Part shown: positions 13,371-14,969 of the stretch, one piece after another
Layout of the letters: each line of letters opens with the position of its first letter
How positions within the stretch are numbered: the stretch's first letter is position 1
DNA from: Thermoplasmata archaeon
GTDB lineage: Archaea > Thermoplasmatota > Thermoplasmata > Thermoplasmatales > Thermoplasmataceae
Direction of reading: 5' to 3'
DNA: 14,969 nucleotides
Assembly: GCA_021835185.1 (NCBI GenBank)
Contig: JAKBQO010000022.1
Location: forward strand, 1-14,969
Program-made: the position numbers and the translations under genes
The notes under the pieces: generated by a model
Database searches by the model: none
Seen by the model: the letters and a program-made list of their open reading frames with translations, nothing else
Told to the model about the DNA's origin: nothing

Positions 13371-14156
13371 ATGGAAGAACTATATTTTCTCAATGATGGC
13401 ACCTACGAATTGGATTCAGGCGCATATTTCGGCATTGTACCAAAGGTATTGTGGTCAAGATATTTCCGTGACAGGGAAAACAAAATCAGGATAGGAACTA
13501 ACATACCATTTTTAAGGTTAAACAATAAAAATATAATAATAGATGCGGGGCTTGGAGACAACTTTTCAGACAGGTTCAGGAAAATATTCAGACCCGAGAA
13601 AGAGAGTGACATTTCCATCTCCCTGGTAAGGGATTATCATGTCAAAAGCATTGACCATATCATTCTATCCCATATGCACTTCGACCATAATGGCCATATA
13701 TTCTCAGGGAATCCTCTTTTCAGGAATTCACAAATTGTCATGCAGGAAAAGGAATTAAAAGCATTCAGGTATCCAAACGATTTCACCAGGGGAAGCTATA
13801 TCCCTGGAAGGATATATGGGAAAATTAAAACATTGGCAGGTTCAAGAAAAATTAATGGGAATGTGACTGCAATAAACACCGGAGGCCACACCGAGGGGCA
13901 CATGATAATAATTTTTGAGGTCAATTCAAAAAAATATATGTACGGTGGGGATCTGTTTCCTTCATGGTTCCATATCAAACCATACTATATCACGGCAATA
14001 GACTCATATCCGATTGAGACCCTGCGGATGAAGAAAAAACTCCTGAAAAAGGCAATAAGGGAAAATATTTCCATAGTATTCAACCATGACAGGGAAAATG
14101 TGATGGCAAAAATTTATGGCACACCTGAAAAACCAGAAATGGAATTTCAGAAATGA
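13371..14156 (+). CDS. Metallo-beta-lactamase-fold hydrolase
   Basis: A 261-residue MBL-fold enzyme related to the lactonase-like branch (AhlD/YtnP-type). The metal site is complete: LSHMHFDHNGH gives H101, H103, D105 and H106 (HxHxDH). GGHTEGH provides H173, YGGDL provides the bridging D194, and FNHD provides H239. IIIDAGLG (55-62) precedes the first metal motif, as expected. It should bind two metal ions (zinc, iron or manganese). The substrate is unknown. Members of this branch hydrolyse lactones and other esters, and not all act on signalling molecules. No signal peptide is seen, so it is cytoplasmic. The start is supported by a TATA-like tract upstream. Its stop lies four bases from the stop of the convergent amidohydrolase gene. 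Confidence 0.88.
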   Translation: MEELYFLNDGTYELDSGAYFGIVPKVLWSRYFRDRENKIRIGTNIPFLRLNNKNIIIDAGLGDNFSDRFRKIFRPEKESDISISLVRDYHVKSIDHIILSHMHFDHNGHIFSGNPLFRNSQIVMQEKELKAFRYPNDFTRGSYIPGRIYGKIKTLAGSRKINGNVTAINTGGHTEGHMIIIFEVNSKKYMYGGDLFPSWFHIKPYYITAIDSYPIETLRMKKKLLKKAIRENISIVFNHDRENVMAKIYGTPEKPEMEFQK

Positions 14157-14160
14157 TAAA

Positions 14161-14969
14161 TTATCTTAAGGTTATGGATTTAAGAGTGATGCCTAACCAT
14201 TCATTTATATTGTTCTTAAGGTTTTCAGGATCCTCTGACCATACTGTAAAATCCGCATTCTTACTCTTCTCCAGCGAACCTATTTCATTCCATTCTATAA
14301 CCCTTGCACTTTCAGAGGTATATGTTTTTATTGCGCCCTCAAGGCTTATGTTTTCTCCATCATCATAAACACCGGAATTTCTGCCTGTAAATGTTTTTCT
14401 GAACATACTTGAGTATATGCCGTATAATGGATTAAAGGGTGTAACAGGGCTATCTGACCCGTTGGAGACTGCTATGCCCTGTTCAATCATAGTTTTTATG
14501 GGAAACAGGCATCTGGATTGTTTCGTTCCCATATTGTCACTTAAGGCATCTCCTATAAAGTAGATAAAAGCAAGCTGTGTCTCAATGCCAACATTTAATC
14601 TTTTTATTCTCTGAATCGTTTCTCTGTTAAGCTTGTAGCAGTGTATCAGGGCATATCTGGATCCGATCCCTGCATTTTTAAGCTCCTCTATAATATCCAG
14701 TGCTGTATCAATAGCCATATCTCCTATTGTGTGTATGCTTATATGGTATCCTGTGATCGATAATCGCCTTAGAGCTTCTTTAAAATTATGGATTTCCCAT
14801 AATGGAATGCCTTTATTGTTTTTACTGTCCACATAACTGTTTTTCATCCATGCGGTTCTGGACAGTATACTACCGTCAAGAAACATCTTGAATCCTGCAA
14901 ACTTTATGTTACTGTTTTCAGGTATCATTTCTGCCAGTTCAATTTTTCTGTCCACATCCTCAATGGAAT
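14161..14969 (-). CDS. YtcJ-like amidohydrolase (amidohydrolase 3 family), 5' end beyond the window
   Basis: The frame is open to the right edge, so the true start lies outside and only about 269 C-terminal residues are visible. Families of this type are metal-dependent amidohydrolases with a TIM-barrel core. Counting from the GTG codon at 14953-14955: GFKMFLDGSILSRTAWM (about 21-37) matches the KLFADGSLGSRTA-type strand. ISIHTIGDMAID (about 72-83) matches HAIGDRAVD with a metal-site histidine. YALIHC contains the next histidine. SNGSDSPVTPFNPLYG holds the catalytic aspartate, in the usual SDxPV-P-xPL setting. The C-terminus (ADFTVWSEDPE) is the typical return to the small beta domain. The substrate is unknown, and the family includes N-substituted formamide deformylases. 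An internal GTG is not the real start, because the same frame continues upstream to the edge. Confidence 0.88.
   Translation of the reverse strand, partial: SIEDVDRKIELAEMIPENSNIKFAGFKMFLDGSILSRTAWMKNSYVDSKNNKGIPLWEIHNFKEALRRLSITGYHISIHTIGDMAIDTALDIIEELKNAGIGSRYALIHCYKLNRETIQRIKRLNVGIETQLAFIYFIGDALSDNMGTKQSRCLFPIKTMIEQGIAVSNGSDSPVTPFNPLYGIYSSMFRKTFTGRNSGVYDDGENISLEGAIKTYTSESARVIEWNEIGSLEKSKNADFTVWSEDPENLKNNINEWLGITLKSITLR

Noticed and set aside
1..14969. CRISPR array, tRNA or rRNA genes
   Set aside because: No regularly spaced repeats, no cloverleaf with T-loop and CCA-end signals, and no rRNA-like conserved blocks were seen on either strand.

Overview
The window looks like chromosomal DNA from an acidophilic archaeon of the Thermoplasmatales (Ferroplasma/Acidiplasma-like). 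This is inferred from low GC, archaeal-type PurC and Elp3, a fused electron-transfer flavoprotein followed by FixC and FixX, and promoter layout. Most transcription units have an AT-rich TATA-like box about 20-28 bases before the start codon and no Shine-Dalgarno site, as expected of leaderless mRNAs. Three downstream operon genes (fixC, fixX, citrate synthase) instead carry GGTGAT/GAGG/GTGAT-type ribosome sites. No tRNA, rRNA or CRISPR array was seen.

Layout. Positions 1-893 hold no intact gene. They contain the open tail of an unknown reading frame, a hairpin with a T-run, and two decayed transposase ends lying back to back: a DDE-type remnant on the minus strand at 224-424 and an IS110-type remnant on the plus strand at about 416-769. 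From 894 the region becomes ordinary, tightly packed housekeeping sequence: a double Usp-domain protein (+), a class II aldolase (+), Elp3 (-), a beta-rich membrane protein (-), a cysteine synthase broken by one frameshift (+), a histidine phosphatase (-), PurC (+), then a citrate synthase preceded by a two-CBS-domain protein (-). Next come a polytopic membrane protein with a CPAC motif (+), the ETF operon etfBA-fixC-fixX (+), a metallo-beta-lactamase-fold hydrolase (+), and the C-terminal part of a YtcJ-like amidohydrolase (-) that runs off the right edge.

How the genes work together. The clearest unit is the ETF operon. The fused ETF takes electrons from NADH or acyl-CoA-type donors, FixC is the flavin partner that should deliver them to quinone, and FixX is the ferredoxin-like partner. 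In related EtfABCX systems this unit bifurcates electrons. FixX here carries a serine where one iron-sulfur ligand cysteine is expected. The CBS protein and citrate synthase look co-transcribed, which suggests that entry into the TCA cycle is coupled to an adenylate-type sensor. The other genes are mostly single transcription units, several in convergent pairs whose stop codons abut.

Most worth checking: the frameshift in the cysteine synthase, the altered FixX cluster ligand, the paired transposase remnants, the CPAC membrane protein beside the ETF operon, and the CBS-citrate synthase pair.
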